Positions 8,330 through 17,670 of a stretch of 37,788 nucleotides of DNA are shown here, in pieces. A model generated the notes under the pieces. The model searched no databases. It was given only the letters and a program-made list of their open reading frames with translations, and was not told the origin of the DNA. Location: positions 1 to 37,788 of the forward strand of contig NZXU01000008.1 of NCBI GenBank assembly GCA_002698425.1, in the 5' to 3' direction. Positions within the stretch are counted from its first letter, which is position 1. Each line of letters starts with the position of its first letter. The DNA comes from Ahrensia sp. (lineage in GTDB: Bacteria; Pseudomonadota; Alphaproteobacteria; Rhizobiales; Rhizobiaceae). A program made the translations under genes and the position numbers.

Positions 8330-8602
8330 TTAATGATCTACTATCATGACACCAATTCCTGCCGAATTGGATAAGAAACGTGCGCCGCGCGCCTCCAACA
8401 CCATCATAAGTCCCAATATCGTCTCCACCGGACAAGTGACATCGCCGTTCTCGAACCGCGTGACCGTAAGACCGGAAACCTCAGCCAGACGCGCCAACTC
8501 GCGCACCGACATTTGCACACCAGCCCTCGCCATACGGCATTGCGCTGGCGTGATCGGAAGTTCGTTTTCCTTGTCGTCTGGGTCGACATCAGTCATTTCC
8601 AT
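8330..8602 (-). CDS. Small XRE-family helix-turn-helix regulator
   Basis: This 90-residue protein carries a helix-turn-helix around residues 18-55: ITPAQCRMARAGVQMSVREL, then ARLAEVSGLTVTRFENGD. The C-terminal part VLEARGARFLSN resembles the L-E-x-x-G-x-x-F tail of short XRE regulators in alphaproteobacteria. The ATG at 8602 follows AAGGGAG. A perfect dyad lies about 50 bases upstream (8650-8665). The gene lies 111 bases downstream of the MFS efflux gene on the same strand. Target and ligand are unknown; autoregulation is plausible. Confidence 0.78.
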   Translation of the reverse strand: MEMTDVDPDDKENELPITPAQCRMARAGVQMSVRELARLAEVSGLTVTRFENGDVTCPVETILGLMMVLEARGARFLSNSAGIGVMIVDH

Positions 8603-8649
8603 GTCTCCCTTGGTGATACCCGAGCCGGCGCTATTGCGCTTTCGGCTTG

Positions 8650-8665
8650 TTCGCTTGCTAGCGAA
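8650..8665. promoter_or_regulatory. Palindrome upstream of the XRE gene
   Basis: TTCGCT-TGCT-AGCGAA is a perfect 6-bp inverted repeat with a 4-bp spacer, about 48 bases before the XRE start codon. It is a candidate operator for the XRE protein itself, or a hairpin in the MFS-XRE intergenic RNA. Confidence 0.35.
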
Positions 8666-8713
8666 GGGTTTCTGTCACGGAATTTTAGGTACATCATAGT
8701 GGAGATATCCCCG

Positions 8714-10264
8714 CTATGCGGTCGAAGACGCCGCGCGCCACATCAGCCAAGTCGGAATCAGAGCGAGGAGGAAAATCCCGCAGACGACAAGGAAGCCGTC
8801 CTGAAACGCCGCGTTCGACGCCTGGATCACCACGGTCTGGCCAAGGAAGGTGGCCGCGGCAGGCAGCAACTGCGTGTCGGGCAGACCCGATGTATGCATC
8901 AGGTTGGCGACCTCGCGCAGAAGCTCCATCGTCGTCGCGTTGTCGCTGGTCTGCGTCGCGGCAAAGGCGTCCGCGTGCATGACGGTCCGACGCTCGATGA
9001 ACACCGTCAGCAGGTTCACTCCGAACGCGCCGCCAAGCTGACGGATGAAGTTCGAGGCGCCGGAGCCCTGACCGAGCAGATGCCGCGGCAGAACCTTCAG
9101 CGCGCCTGACGAGATCGCCGGGAAGACGAGGCCGAGGCCCACGCGCGAGAGGACCGTCCACAAGGCAAGCGTCCAGAAGGCCGTGTTCACGTTCGAAGCG
9201 GTCATCAGCCATGAGGACCAGGCGAAGACCGCCATGCCGATGCCGATCATGACGGGTGCCGCCACCTTGTCCGACAACCGCCCTGCGATCGGAAAGACGA
9301 AAAGCATCGCGAAGCCCGACGGCATCAGCAGCAAGCCCGCCTGGGTAGGGGTCATGCCCTGGATCTGCTGGACGAAGACCGGCAGCAGGTAGGTGGAGCC
9401 GAACAGCCCCGCTCCCATGATGAACGCGATGACCGAGGCCGAAGAGAAGGCGAAGTTGCCGAAGAGCCGCATGTCGAGCATCGGCCTGTCGGTATGCATC
9501 TCCCAAGCGATGAAGGCGACGGCAGTGGCAATGGAAACGACAAAGCCCAGAAGGATCGTGTTGGAATCCCACCCGAGACGCTGCGCATTCGACAATGTGC
9601 TGAGCAAGACTGCAAGAAAGACCGAAAGGATCGCCACGCCAAGGAAGTCGAAAGACGGGATCGGCCCGCTTTGCCCACGGCCAGGCAGGAAGATGTTCGA
9701 CAGCAGGATGGAAAGGCCAGCGAAAGGAAGACCCAGGTAGAAGACGAAACGCCAGTCGTAGGCGTCCATCAGGATTCCGCCGACCCACGGCCCCAGTGCA
9801 GGAGCAAGCACCACGCCCACGCCGTAGATCCCCATCGCCGCGCCGCGCTTGTCCGGCGGAAAGACCTTGAACAGCATGATCATTGCAAGCGGCTGAACAA
9901 TTCCCGCTGCGGCGCCCTGAACGACCCGCGCCAAAGTCAGGACGGTTTCATTCGGGGCGAGACCGCCAACGACAGAACCCACAAGAAAGACGCCCATTGC
10001 GGTATTCATGGTCAGCCGCATGCCGAAGGCGCGGTCAGACCAGTCCGCCAAGAGCATCGTGGCGGTCATGGCTGCGAGAAAGCCGGTGGAAATCCATTGC
10101 ACCTGCACCGCGCTAATGCCGAAGGCACCCATTACCGCCGGGATGGCGACGTTCACAATGGTGGTCGAGAGGACCACCGAGATGGTCGCCACCATGATCG
10201 TCCCGGTCGCGAACCACTTGTAGGCGGGACCGTACTGCTCGAAATAGCAATCAATCTGCGACAT
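8714..10264 (-). CDS. EmrB-type MFS multidrug efflux permease (DHA2 family)
   Basis: This 516-residue membrane protein has about 14 hydrophobic segments, the DHA2 topology. Motifs seen include STTIVNVAIPAVMGAFGISA near the start, WISTGFLAAMTATMLLADWS-DRAFGMR in the 2-3 loop, and the motif C-like GVGVVLAPALGPWVGGIL. These proteins use the proton gradient to expel hydrophobic compounds and usually work with an EmrA-type periplasmic adaptor. That partner is the gene just upstream, which overlaps this one by 14 bases. An outer-membrane channel is not present in the window. Expression is likely governed by the MarR gene at the head of the operon. Confidence 0.92.
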   Translation of the reverse strand: MSQIDCYFEQYGPAYKWFATGTIMVATISVVLSTTIVNVAIPAVMGAFGISAVQVQWISTGFLAAMTATMLLADWSDRAFGMRLTMNTAMGVFLVGSVVGGLAPNETVLTLARVVQGAAAGIVQPLAMIMLFKVFPPDKRGAAMGIYGVGVVLAPALGPWVGGILMDAYDWRFVFYLGLPFAGLSILLSNIFLPGRGQSGPIPSFDFLGVAILSVFLAVLLSTLSNAQRLGWDSNTILLGFVVSIATAVAFIAWEMHTDRPMLDMRLFGNFAFSSASVIAFIMGAGLFGSTYLLPVFVQQIQGMTPTQAGLLLMPSGFAMLFVFPIAGRLSDKVAAPVMIGIGMAVFAWSSWLMTASNVNTAFWTLALWTVLSRVGLGLVFPAISSGALKVLPRHLLGQGSGASNFIRQLGGAFGVNLLTVFIERRTVMHADAFAATQTSDNATTMELLREVANLMHTSGLPDTQLLPAAATFLGQTVVIQASNAAFQDGFLVVCGIFLLALIPTWLMWRAASSTA

Positions 10265-11417
10265 CGACGTAGATCTCGACCATCATTCCCGGCCTCAGCT
10301 CGACACCGTCAGCATCGATCGAGACGCGGATGGGCAGCCGCTGAGTGACTTTGGTGAAATTGCCCGATGGATTCGGGCTGGGCAGCAGGGCAAGCTGACT
10401 GGTTGCAGCACCCCCCATGCCGATCACCTCACCCTCGAAGGTCTGGCCGGGGAAAGCGTCGACCGTGATACTGGCCTTGGTTCCCAAATGGATTTTCGAA
10501 AACTCGGTTTCCTTGACGTTGGCATCAATCCAGACGTTCTCGACAGCGTGATACATCACCAGCCTGGTGCCTGGGGTGACATATTCGCCCACATCGACGA
10601 ACCTCGCATCGATGATACCGTCGAAGCTTGCCGCAATCCTACGGTGCTCCAGGTCGATTTCCTTGAGACTGCGTTCCGCCTCGGTCCCGACGCGCCCCGC
10701 CCTCACAGAGTCGATCTGCGAGTCCAGCACCGCGATCTGGGCCGCGTCCGCTTCGACAATGGCCAGATTTGCACGGGCGGATTCGGTTGCCGCAAAGGCT
10801 GCACGCTCCTGTTGCGTCGCCGTGTCGAGGGCGGCGTTCACCTCGTCGAGCGCCTGTTGCGACGACACATTCTGCTCCGCAAGCTTGGCCACCCGGTCGT
10901 GTCGGGTCTGTGTGTTTCGCAATACAGCTTTTGCTGCTTCATGATTTGCTTCAGCGGCGGCAATGCCGGCCAAAGCTGCCTCCCGCCGCGCTGCAAGCTG
11001 CTCTTGAAGCATCACCTTGCGGTTTTCGAGTTCGGCAATCTGAGCGTCGGTTGCGGTCAGCTTGGCAACGGCAGCCTCAAGTTGCGGCTGTGACGACTCG
11101 GTGTCAATAGACGCAAGAACGCCGCCTGCGGCAACAGAATCCCCTACGAGCACCGGAAGTTCAGTAACGCGGCCAGCGACTTCGCTCGATACCGTCACAA
11201 CGGTGGCCGCGATGCGGGCATCGTTGATGTGAACTAGCGTGAACCGCGCGATGATCCATGGTGTTCCCAGCCAGGCGACGACGCCGATAGCCACTGCCGC
11301 GAGCGCCAGTCTTGTCCATTTCACCCGGCCGCGCCGTGCAGGAGGCTTTGGCAGGGTCGGTGCATCGGTCTCGCCAGTTTCCATGGCGGAGGGTTCTGCC
11401 GGTCTGATCTCATCCAT
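10251..11417 (-). CDS. EmrA/HlyD-type membrane fusion protein
   Basis: This 388-residue adaptor begins at ATG 11417 (MDEIRPAEPSAMETG), which overlaps the MarR stop by 8 bases; a longer frame from 11444 is possible but less likely. A single N-terminal membrane helix (LALAAVAIGVVAWLGTPWII) is followed by a biotinyl-lipoyl half-motif, a long alpha-helical hairpin rich in Ala, Glu and Gln (about residues 110-240), and the second half-motif with GIIDARFVDVGEYVTPGTRL. The C-terminal barrel region ends ELRPGMMVEIYVDV. It bridges the inner-membrane pump EmrB to an outer-membrane channel. Confidence 0.92.
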   Translation of the reverse strand: MDEIRPAEPSAMETGETDAPTLPKPPARRGRVKWTRLALAAVAIGVVAWLGTPWIIARFTLVHINDARIAATVVTVSSEVAGRVTELPVLVGDSVAAGGVLASIDTESSQPQLEAAVAKLTATDAQIAELENRKVMLQEQLAARREAALAGIAAAEANHEAAKAVLRNTQTRHDRVAKLAEQNVSSQQALDEVNAALDTATQQERAAFAATESARANLAIVEADAAQIAVLDSQIDSVRAGRVGTEAERSLKEIDLEHRRIAASFDGIIDARFVDVGEYVTPGTRLVMYHAVENVWIDANVKETEFSKIHLGTKASITVDAFPGQTFEGEVIGMGGAATSQLALLPSPNPSGNFTKVTQRLPIRVSIDADGVELRPGMMVEIYVDVAD

Positions 11418-11883
11418 TCTCCATCGTCTCCAACCGGGATGCAATCAGACCAAGAACCCGGACTGCGGTGCGAAGATCGTCAGCCGGGACATCCTCAAGT
11501 ATTTCCGTGCGATTTCTCGCGGCGATCGTCTTCATCTTCTCCAAAAGCATCTTCGCAGGTTCGGTCAGGGCTAGTTTCTTGGCTCGCCGGTCCTCGGGAC
11601 TTGGATGGCGCTCGACGAGCCCGATCGCTTCAAGACCGTCCAGCAGACGCACCAGCGTTGCCCCTTCGATGCCTAGGACGCGCGCCAGTTCGATCTGGGT
11701 CGCATCCTCATGCCGGGACAGTTCCAAAATCACGCCCCAGCGCGCCTGAGACAGACCCAAGTGACGAAACTGCGCGTCGAGTCTGCGCTTCCACTGGCGC
11801 GACACGCTTGCCAGGGTGCGCGTGAAGGTCTCGGCCAAGTCTGGTGCAACAGTCATTGACCCGCGTCTCTGCTTGTATTGCAA
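11410..11883 (-). CDS. MarR-family transcriptional repressor
   Basis: This 157-residue winged-helix protein carries a typical MarR core: LGLSQARWGVILELSRHEDA, TQIELARVLGIEGATLVRLL and DGLEAIGLVERHPSPEDRRAKK (the wing with D-x-R). It is the first gene of a MarR-EmrA-EmrB operon, the same order as E. coli mprA(emrR)-emrA-emrB. It therefore probably represses the pump and is released by phenolic or other lipophilic ligands. A 19-bp imperfect palindrome at 11883-11901 overlaps its first codon and is a likely binding site. Confidence 0.92.
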   Translation of the reverse strand: MQYKQRRGSMTVAPDLAETFTRTLASVSRQWKRRLDAQFRHLGLSQARWGVILELSRHEDATQIELARVLGIEGATLVRLLDGLEAIGLVERHPSPEDRRAKKLALTEPAKMLLEKMKTIAARNRTEILEDVPADDLRTAVRVLGLIASRLETMENG

Positions 11884-11901
11884 ATTACTGCCTAGCTAAT
11901 T
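11883..11901. promoter_or_regulatory. Putative MarR operator between marR and usp
   Basis: AATTA-N9-TAATT is an inverted repeat of the size MarR proteins usually bind. It lies in the short AT-rich divergent spacer, next to the MarR start and upstream of the stress-protein gene. A wider dyad ATTGCA...TGCAAT (11877-11882 and 11910-11915) encloses it. Assignment rests on pattern and location only. Confidence 0.45.
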
Positions 11902-11953
11902 AATATGCATGCAATCATCTGGCAAGTCCCATTCCGAAACCGGAGAACGATCT

Positions 11954-12412
11954 GTGTACGCCAAAATCCTGCTCTGCTATGACGGCTCTCGCGAGGGGCG
12001 ACTGGCCCTGCGAGAAGGGGCGCGCCTTGCGCAGATCACGGGCGCGAAGGTGACCCTCCTGGCCGTGGTCGAGACTGGCTCGGGCAACGCCTTCGCGATT
12101 GGGGCGGATGCCATCGCACTTGGCCAACTGCAAAGCGATCTGGCGGAGATCCTTGAAGAGGGCCGCCAGAGGCTGACGGGTATGGGGCTTTCTCCGCAAG
12201 CCCAGATTGCATTCGGCGACCCGGTCGCAACCATCACCAGAGTATCCGTCGAGACCGAGGCGGATCTCGTTGTCGTCGGACACCACCAACACGGGTTCTG
12301 GACACGCTGGCTAAGCCGCTCGATCGCGGCCGAACTGGGTGACAGCCTCGCGTGCAGTCTGTTGCTGGCTCAGAAGATTGTCGAGGATTCGGAACTCTTC
12401 GGGAAGGCGTGA
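11954..12412 (+). CDS. Universal stress protein (UspA domain)
   Basis: This is a single UspA domain of about 152 residues. It starts VYAKILLCYDGSREGRLALR, has the central GDPVATITRVSVETEADLVVVG segment and ends in the G-(2x)-G-like ATP-binding loop region around HHQHGFWTRWLSRSIA, where the canonical G-x-x-G-x(9)-G-S/T is only partly kept. The GTG at 11954 is preferred because GGAG lies 8 bases before it; a longer frame from ATG 11909 exists without a ribosome site. Usp proteins bind ATP or AMP and support survival under stress. The gene is divergent from the MarR operon and may share its control region. Confidence 0.85.
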   Translation: MYAKILLCYDGSREGRLALREGARLAQITGAKVTLLAVVETGSGNAFAIGADAIALGQLQSDLAEILEEGRQRLTGMGLSPQAQIAFGDPVATITRVSVETEADLVVVGHHQHGFWTRWLSRSIAAELGDSLACSLLLAQKIVEDSELFGKA

Positions 12413-12435
12413 CAGGATTGTCCCGCCTGCGTTGC

Positions 12436-12450
12436 CGGCTACTTCAGCCG
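12436..12450 (+). terminator. Weak hairpin after the stress-protein gene
   Basis: CGGCT-ACTTC-AGCCG forms a 5-bp stem 24 bases after the usp stop. No T-run follows, so this is only a weak candidate for a 3'-end structure. It overlaps the tail of a possible remnant gene on the other strand. Confidence 0.2.
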
Positions 12451-12686
12451 CAGCCAGAGGCATGCGGCGAAGACAAGGATGGATCCGACCATGGCCGCCC
12501 CAGCATACCGCAATGGGCAACCGCGCAATTCTCGACCATCGGCTCTGGCATAAGCCGGATGATAGTCGGGGGTCACAGGGGTGTCACCGACCTGTCCTGG
12601 GGGCTATAGGGGATGCGCGAGTCGGCACAGCAGGCACTTAGCGCCGCAGACCGGAGCAGAGCCAACGTCGCCCGTCGTGTCAGCAT
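12439..12686 (-). pseudogene. Possible broken small lipoprotein/membrane-protein gene
   Basis: After the YhhJ-like gene, leftward frames look coding but are split. From ATG 12686 a 37-residue frame reads MLTRRATLALLRSAALSACC, which resembles a lipoprotein-type signal (basic residues, hydrophobic stretch, Cys), and stops at 12573-12575. An overlapping frame (12439-12603) carries VTPDYHPAYARADGRE followed by a hydrophobic helix AAMVGSILVFAACLWLRLK and a stop. Joined by one frameshift near 12580 they would make a small anchored protein of about 80 residues. I do not recognise a family. It may also be non-coding. Confidence 0.3.
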
Positions 12687-12699
12687 GTCCTGCCGACCT

Positions 12700-13815
12700 T
12701 CAGTCATCTAGGAACCTGCGGAACCGCCGCAGCGCAATGGAAAACATCCCCGCGCCGATCAGCGCCAGCGCCAGAAGTTGCGGCCAGACCACCGAAAGCC
12801 CCGCGCCGCGGAACAGGACCGACTGCGACAGGGCGATGAAATGGGTATTAGGCGCAGCAAGCATCACATACCGCACGGCCTCTGGCATGGATTCGCGCGG
12901 GGTCATGCCGCCCGACAGGATTTCCAGAGGCAGCAGCACCAGCAAGAGCAGCATGGCGAATTGCGGCATCGAGCCCGAGATGGTGGCCAGAAGGATGCCC
13001 ATCGAGGTCATGGCGAAAAGGTGCAACGCCGCGCCGAAAAGGAACAGCGTCACCGATCCGGCCACCGGCACGCCCAGCACCCCCTGAACCATAAAACCGA
13101 GCGAAAGGCCCGATGCTATCAGCACCACGCCGCCCATGCTGAGCACCTTGCTGGTCATGATTTCTGCCGCCGTCACCGGCATCACCAGAAGATGCTCGAC
13201 GGTGCCATGCTCGCGCTCGCGGATCAGCGCGGCGCCCGAGAGGATGATGGACAGCATGGTTACCGAACTGATGATCGAGGTCAGCGCCCCGAACCAACCC
13301 GGGTCGAGCGCCGGATTGAACCGGGCGCGGACCTCCAGATCGACCGGCATCTCCGCCTGGCGCGCGCCCCGCCCAAGCCAGGAGCCGATTTCCTGATTGA
13401 CGATGGCCTGGATGTAACCGGCACCGGTAAACGCCTGGCTCACCCGCGTGGCGTCGACGTTGAGTTGCAACTCCGGCCGGCCGCCCGCCAGAAGGTCGCG
13501 CTGGAATTCGGGCGGGATCACAAGCGAGAACGTGTCGATCCCCGCATCCATCCGCGCATCCATCTCTGCCATGTCGATCTGGGTGGGAGGCACGAAATAG
13601 GGCGGCAGGAAGGCATCGGCGACGCGCCGCGAAACCGGTGATGCGTCTTCGTCCACGATGGCGATCGCAGCGCGGTTCAGCGTCTCGGGAATCGCGGTCG
13701 CGGTGGTGTAGATGTCCAGCGTGAAGGCATAGGCGACCAGCACCATCAGAAGCGGATCGCGCAAGAGCCCGCGCAGTTCTTTCATCGCCAGGTGGAGAAC
13801 GTGCTTCGGTCGCAT
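12700..13815 (-). CDS. ABC-2 type transporter permease, YhhJ-like
   Basis: This 371-residue inner-membrane permease has one N-terminal membrane segment (PLLMVLVAYAFTLDIYTTAT), a large periplasmic part, and a C-terminal block of about five segments that includes SIILSGAALIREREHGTVEH, the ABC-2 E-R-E-x-G-T/S-x-E signature. Length and layout fit E. coli YhhJ. It lies 3 bases after the RbbA-like gene. With that protein and the HlyD-type subunit it should form an exporter. The natural substrate of this type is not settled. Confidence 0.9.
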   Translation of the reverse strand: MRPKHVLHLAMKELRGLLRDPLLMVLVAYAFTLDIYTTATAIPETLNRAAIAIVDEDASPVSRRVADAFLPPYFVPPTQIDMAEMDARMDAGIDTFSLVIPPEFQRDLLAGGRPELQLNVDATRVSQAFTGAGYIQAIVNQEIGSWLGRGARQAEMPVDLEVRARFNPALDPGWFGALTSIISSVTMLSIILSGAALIREREHGTVEHLLVMPVTAAEIMTSKVLSMGGVVLIASGLSLGFMVQGVLGVPVAGSVTLFLFGAALHLFAMTSMGILLATISGSMPQFAMLLLLVLLPLEILSGGMTPRESMPEAVRYVMLAAPNTHFIALSQSVLFRGAGLSVVWPQLLALALIGAGMFSIALRRFRRFLDD

Positions 13816-13818
13816 CCG

Positions 13819-16560
13819 CTATTTCTCCTGCTTGCGAACGAAAGCTGCGCCAACCATGACAATGACCGGCACAAGCGCCAGCATCGGCAGGAAGGACCCG
13901 TTCAGATCGCCGAACTCCAGCGCCTTTGCGAAGGTACCGCGAGAGATCGTCACGAAATGGCTGGTAGGAAAGACTTCGCCGATCACCCGGCCCGCGCCTT
14001 CGAGCGCGGAGACCGGATCGATGATCCCGCCGTATTGCACGGCCGGGATCAATGTGGCCAGCGCAGTGAAGAACAGGGCCGTCACCTGGCTGCGCGTGAA
14101 GGCCGAAATCAAGAGCCCAAGCCCGGTGGAGAGCGTGACATAGATCACCGCACCGGCCGTGAGCGCAAAGAGACTTCCCTTCAGCGAAACGCCGAAAACA
14201 AGGAGAGCCAGCCCGAGGAGCAGGAAAAAGTTGAGAGATCCTAGCACAATGTAGGGCAGTTGCTTTCCCAGAAGAAATTCCAGCCTGCGTGCAGGTGTGA
14301 CGTAGAGGTTGACGATCGAGCCGGATTCCTTCTCTCGCGCGACGGAAAGCACGGCCAACATGGCGGGGATCAGCATTAGCAACAGCGGGATCATCGCCGG
14401 CACGATGGCATCCAGGCTTTCGACATCCGGGTTGTAGCGATAGCGTACCTCGAGCCTGAAGTTTCCCGCCACTGCCTCGTCGCCGAACTCCTGGCGCAAC
14501 TGCTCGGTCAACCAGTGCAGATGCATCCCCTGGACATAGCCAAGCACCGTATTGGCGCGCATCGGCATGGTGCCGTCGAACCACGCGCCGATGGAGACCA
14601 AGCGGCCGCGTTCCAGATCGGCGGCAAAGCCCGGCGGGATTTCCAGCGCCAGACTGATTTCTCCCGCCCGCATCCGCTGGTCGAGGTCGGTATGGCTGAT
14701 GAGCGGCCGCTGTTCGTCGAAATAGCGCGACCCGGCAAGGTCGTTGACATAGGATCGGCTAGAAATTGTCTGATCGAGGTCAAGCACCGCAAATTTGAGA
14801 TCCTCGACGTCCATCGAGATGCCATAGCCCAGCACGATCATCAGGATCACGCTGCCCACGCTGGCAAGCGTCAGGCGGATCGGATCTCGGCGCAACTCCA
14901 GCGCCTCGCGCCAGGAGAAGCTCAGCAGCCGGGCCAGGCTGAACAGCCCGCGTCGTCGCTGTGGCGCGGCGGTCGTATCGGCTTCCAGATGCCCGTGGGG
15001 CGCGGGCGCGGATGTTCCGCTTTCGCGCTCCGCGCCTTCCAGGTGATGCACGAAGGCATCGTCCAGCGACGCCGCGCCGACGCCTTCCCGGATCGCCTCG
15101 GGCGTGTCGCTGATCAGCACACGGCCATCGTGCATCAATGAAATCCGGTCGCAGCGCGTGGCCTCGGACATGTAGTGGGTGGAGATGAAGATCGTCACGC
15201 CGTCGTTTCGGGACAGGTCGACAAGTGCCTGCCAGAAGTTGTCGCGCGCCACCGGGTCGACGCCCGAGGTCGGCTCGTCGAGGATGAGGACCTCGGGGCG
15301 GTGGATCAGGGCCACGGCCAGCGACAGCCGCTGACGGATTCCAAGCGGCAGGCGCAGGGGCAGACTGTCAAGAACGTCTTCGAGATCAAATCTGCGCGCG
15401 AGTTCATCGATCCGAGGTCCGATCTCGGCGCGAGCCATGTCGAACAGCCGCGCGTGAAGATCCAGGTTCTGTCGCACCGTCAATTCGGAATAGAGCGAGA
15501 ACGATTGCGTCATGTAGCCGATGCGCTTACGCGTGGCCATGTCGCGTGCGTCGACCTCGCGGCCGTAAATACGGGTGGTCCCTTCGGCGGGTTCCAGAAG
15601 CCCGGTCAGCGCCTTCATCGTCGTGGTCTTGCCGCACCCGTTGGACCCCAGAAAGCCGAAGATCTCGCCCTTCCTGATGCGGAAACTCACGTCCTTGACC
15701 GCCGTGAAATCCCCGAACCGAACTGTGAGGTTTTCGGCCTCGACGACATAGGTTTTCCGCGCCTCGGGATCGCTCGGCGGGATAGTCACGGGCTTGTGCC
15801 GGGCGCGTTTCTCTTCGGGCAGAAGCGCGATGAAGGCGGCGTCGAGGTCGGCAGCGCCGGTGCGGTCCAGAATCTCGGCGGGGCTGCCGGTGGCAAGCAC
15901 CTTGCCATCGTCCATTGCCACCAAATGGTCGAACCCCGCCGCTTCTTCCATATAGGCGCTGGCGACGATCAGGCTCATGCCCGGGCGCGCGGCGCGGATA
16001 CGTTCGATTAGGGCCCAGAACTCGCGCCGCGAGAGCGGGTCGACGCCGGTTGTCGGCTCGTCCAGGATCAACAGATCGGGATCGTGGATCAGTGCGCAGC
16101 AAAGGCCGAGCTTCTGCTTCATCCCGCCCGAGAGCTTGGCAGCCGGACGGTCGGCAAAGAGCGTGAGATCGGTCGCTTCCAGCAGCTCGGCGATGCGCCG
16201 GTCGCGCTCTGCGCGGTTCTCGCCAAAGAGCCGGCCGAAGAAGTCCACGTTTTCCCGCACCGAGAGTGTGGGATAGAGGTTCCGCCCCAGCCCCTGCGGC
16301 ATGTAGGCGATACGCGGGCAGATCCTTGCACGATGACCCGTACGGCGTATGTTGCCGCCCAAAACTTCAAGCTGCCCCGCCTGCATCCGTCTCACCCCGG
16401 CAATGAGCGCCAGAAGGCTTGACTTGCCCACGCCATCGGGCCCGATCAGCCCGACGATGCAGCCGGCTGGCAGGTCGATCGAAACGTCGTCCAGCGCCCG
16501 GACCTTGCCGTAAAGGAGCGCGAGCCCCTCCGCCCGCGCCACAGGTCCGGCAGCTGTCAT
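13819..16560 (-). CDS. RbbA-like double ABC ATPase with C-terminal ABC-2 permease
   Basis: This 913-residue protein starts at ATG 16560, which overlaps the HlyD stop by 4 bases (ATGA); a longer frame from 16593 is less likely. ATPase 1 has Walker [10 protein letters not shown] at residues 40-48, signature LSGGMKQK at 143-150 and [12 protein letters not shown] near 163-174. ATPase 2 has [10 protein letters not shown] near 320, an altered signature LPLGIRQRL, and [12 protein letters not shown]. The last 350 residues form an ABC-2 permease with [17 protein letters not shown]. coli RbbA was named for ribosome association, but the domain order and operon point to a transporter. Confidence 0.92.
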   Translation of the reverse strand: MTAAGPVARAEGLALLYGKVRALDDVSIDLPAGCIVGLIGPDGVGKSSLLALIAGVRRMQAGQLEVLGGNIRRTGHRARICPRIAYMPQGLGRNLYPTLSVRENVDFFGRLFGENRAERDRRIAELLEATDLTLFADRPAAKLSGGMKQKLGLCCALIHDPDLLILDEPTTGVDPLSRREFWALIERIRAARPGMSLIVASAYMEEAAGFDHLVAMDDGKVLATGSPAEILDRTGAADLDAAFIALLPEEKRARHKPVTIPPSDPEARKTYVVEAENLTVRFGDFTAVKDVSFRIRKGEIFGFLGSNGCGKTTTMKALTGLLEPAEGTTRIYGREVDARDMATRKRIGYMTQSFSLYSELTVRQNLDLHARLFDMARAEIGPRIDELARRFDLEDVLDSLPLRLPLGIRQRLSLAVALIHRPEVLILDEPTSGVDPVARDNFWQALVDLSRNDGVTIFISTHYMSEATRCDRISLMHDGRVLISDTPEAIREGVGAASLDDAFVHHLEGAERESGTSAPAPHGHLEADTTAAPQRRRGLFSLARLLSFSWREALELRRDPIRLTLASVGSVILMIVLGYGISMDVEDLKFAVLDLDQTISSRSYVNDLAGSRYFDEQRPLISHTDLDQRMRAGEISLALEIPPGFAADLERGRLVSIGAWFDGTMPMRANTVLGYVQGMHLHWLTEQLRQEFGDEAVAGNFRLEVRYRYNPDVESLDAIVPAMIPLLLMLIPAMLAVLSVAREKESGSIVNLYVTPARRLEFLLGKQLPYIVLGSLNFFLLLGLALLVFGVSLKGSLFALTAGAVIYVTLSTGLGLLISAFTRSQVTALFFTALATLIPAVQYGGIIDPVSALEGAGRVIGEVFPTSHFVTISRGTFAKALEFGDLNGSFLPMLALVPVIVMVGAAFVRKQEK

Positions 16561-17624
16561 TCCACCACCCTGCCTTCGGCGGCTTCCGGCCATGGCAGAG
16601 CAGGATCCAGCCGCACCCAGGCGACGCCAGGTAGCCCGGTCTTGATCTGATCGAGATATTTCGCCAGCAGGTTCGGCGCGATCCGTGCGCGGACCCGGAA
16701 CATCAGCTTTTCGCGCTCGACCTGGGTTTCGACCGTCTTGGGCGTGAATTGCGCCACGTCCGACACGAAAGACACCTCAGCGGGAACGACGATGCCCGGT
16801 GCGGCATCCAGGATCAGGCGAACTTCCGTTCCGAGTCCGGTGCGCCCCGCTGCGGCGGTCTGCAAGAAGAACGTCATGTAGACTTCATTGAGGTCGATCA
16901 TGTTGACGACGCGACCGCCCGCCCCCACGACTTCACCCTCATGCGCAACGATATATTGAATCCGCCCCGTCCGGGGGGCCTTCAATATACTGTCCTCGAT
17001 CTGCACGTCGATCGCCTCGATAGCCGCTTTCACCGCCGCCACTGCTGCTTCGGCCCCGACTACAGAGGCTTCGGCCACGGTCACCCCGACCCGCGCGGCC
17101 GCAACCGCTGCCTCGGCAGAAGCAACCGCCGCCTCGGCACCAAGCGCATTCGACCTGTCGATCTCAAGTTGCCGCTCGGATGCGACGTTGCTTTCTGTCA
17201 GCGCCTCGGACCGCGTGAACTGGCGCTGTGCGACTTCATGGGCTGATCGTCGCTGCGCCAGAACGGCCTCAGCGGCGCGCACTTCGGCCTTGCGCTGATC
17301 GACCATCAATCGGGCGTTTTCGACCGCGATCTCGGCACGGTGCAGTTCGGCTTCCGCTTGATGGCGATTGGCCTCCAGCTGACGTGTGTCAAGCTCGACC
17401 AGCGGCTGCCCTGCATCGACCAGCACGCCCTCCCGCACGAGGATCGCTTCGATCCGTCCTGGAAGTTTGGAGGCTACGTCGATCTCGACAGCTTCAACGC
17501 GTCCGTTGCCTCGGGCAAATCCTTCGGGCACCACATCGTTCCCGTTGCCCTGCCAGAAAAAGAAGCCGATCAACGCAGCGGTTAATGCAATTGCGGATAT
17601 GAGGAGTCGTCTGGCGTTTGGCAT
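16557..17624 (-). CDS. HlyD-family membrane fusion protein, YhiI-like
   Basis: This 355-residue periplasmic adaptor has an N-terminal membrane helix ([20 protein letters not shown]), a lipoyl half-motif ([20 protein letters not shown]), a long coiled hairpin with many Ala/Glu repeats (about residues 75-205), and a second half-motif [20 protein letters not shown]. It is the first gene of a three-gene exporter operon and shares a 4-base overlap with the RbbA-like gene. A possible Fnr-type box lies about 100 bases before the start, and the TetR gene with a palindromic operator lies further upstream in the opposite direction. Confidence 0.9.
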   Translation of the reverse strand: MPNARRLLISAIALTAALIGFFFWQGNGNDVVPEGFARGNGRVEAVEIDVASKLPGRIEAILVREGVLVDAGQPLVELDTRQLEANRHQAEAELHRAEIAVENARLMVDQRKAEVRAAEAVLAQRRSAHEVAQRQFTRSEALTESNVASERQLEIDRSNALGAEAAVASAEAAVAAARVGVTVAEASVVGAEAAVAAVKAAIEAIDVQIEDSILKAPRTGRIQYIVAHEGEVVGAGGRVVNMIDLNEVYMTFFLQTAAAGRTGLGTEVRLILDAAPGIVVPAEVSFVSDVAQFTPKTVETQVEREKLMFRVRARIAPNLLAKYLDQIKTGLPGVAWVRLDPALPWPEAAEGRVVE

Positions 17625-17670
17625 TTGACGCTCTATTTTGATGAATTGTTCGGGTTACGGCGGGATGATT

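Noticed and set aside
12848..14584. A 578-codon minus-strand frame across the exporter genes
   Set aside because: It is out of frame with the well-conserved YhhJ- and RbbA-like proteins and has low-complexity Arg/Gly-rich composition.
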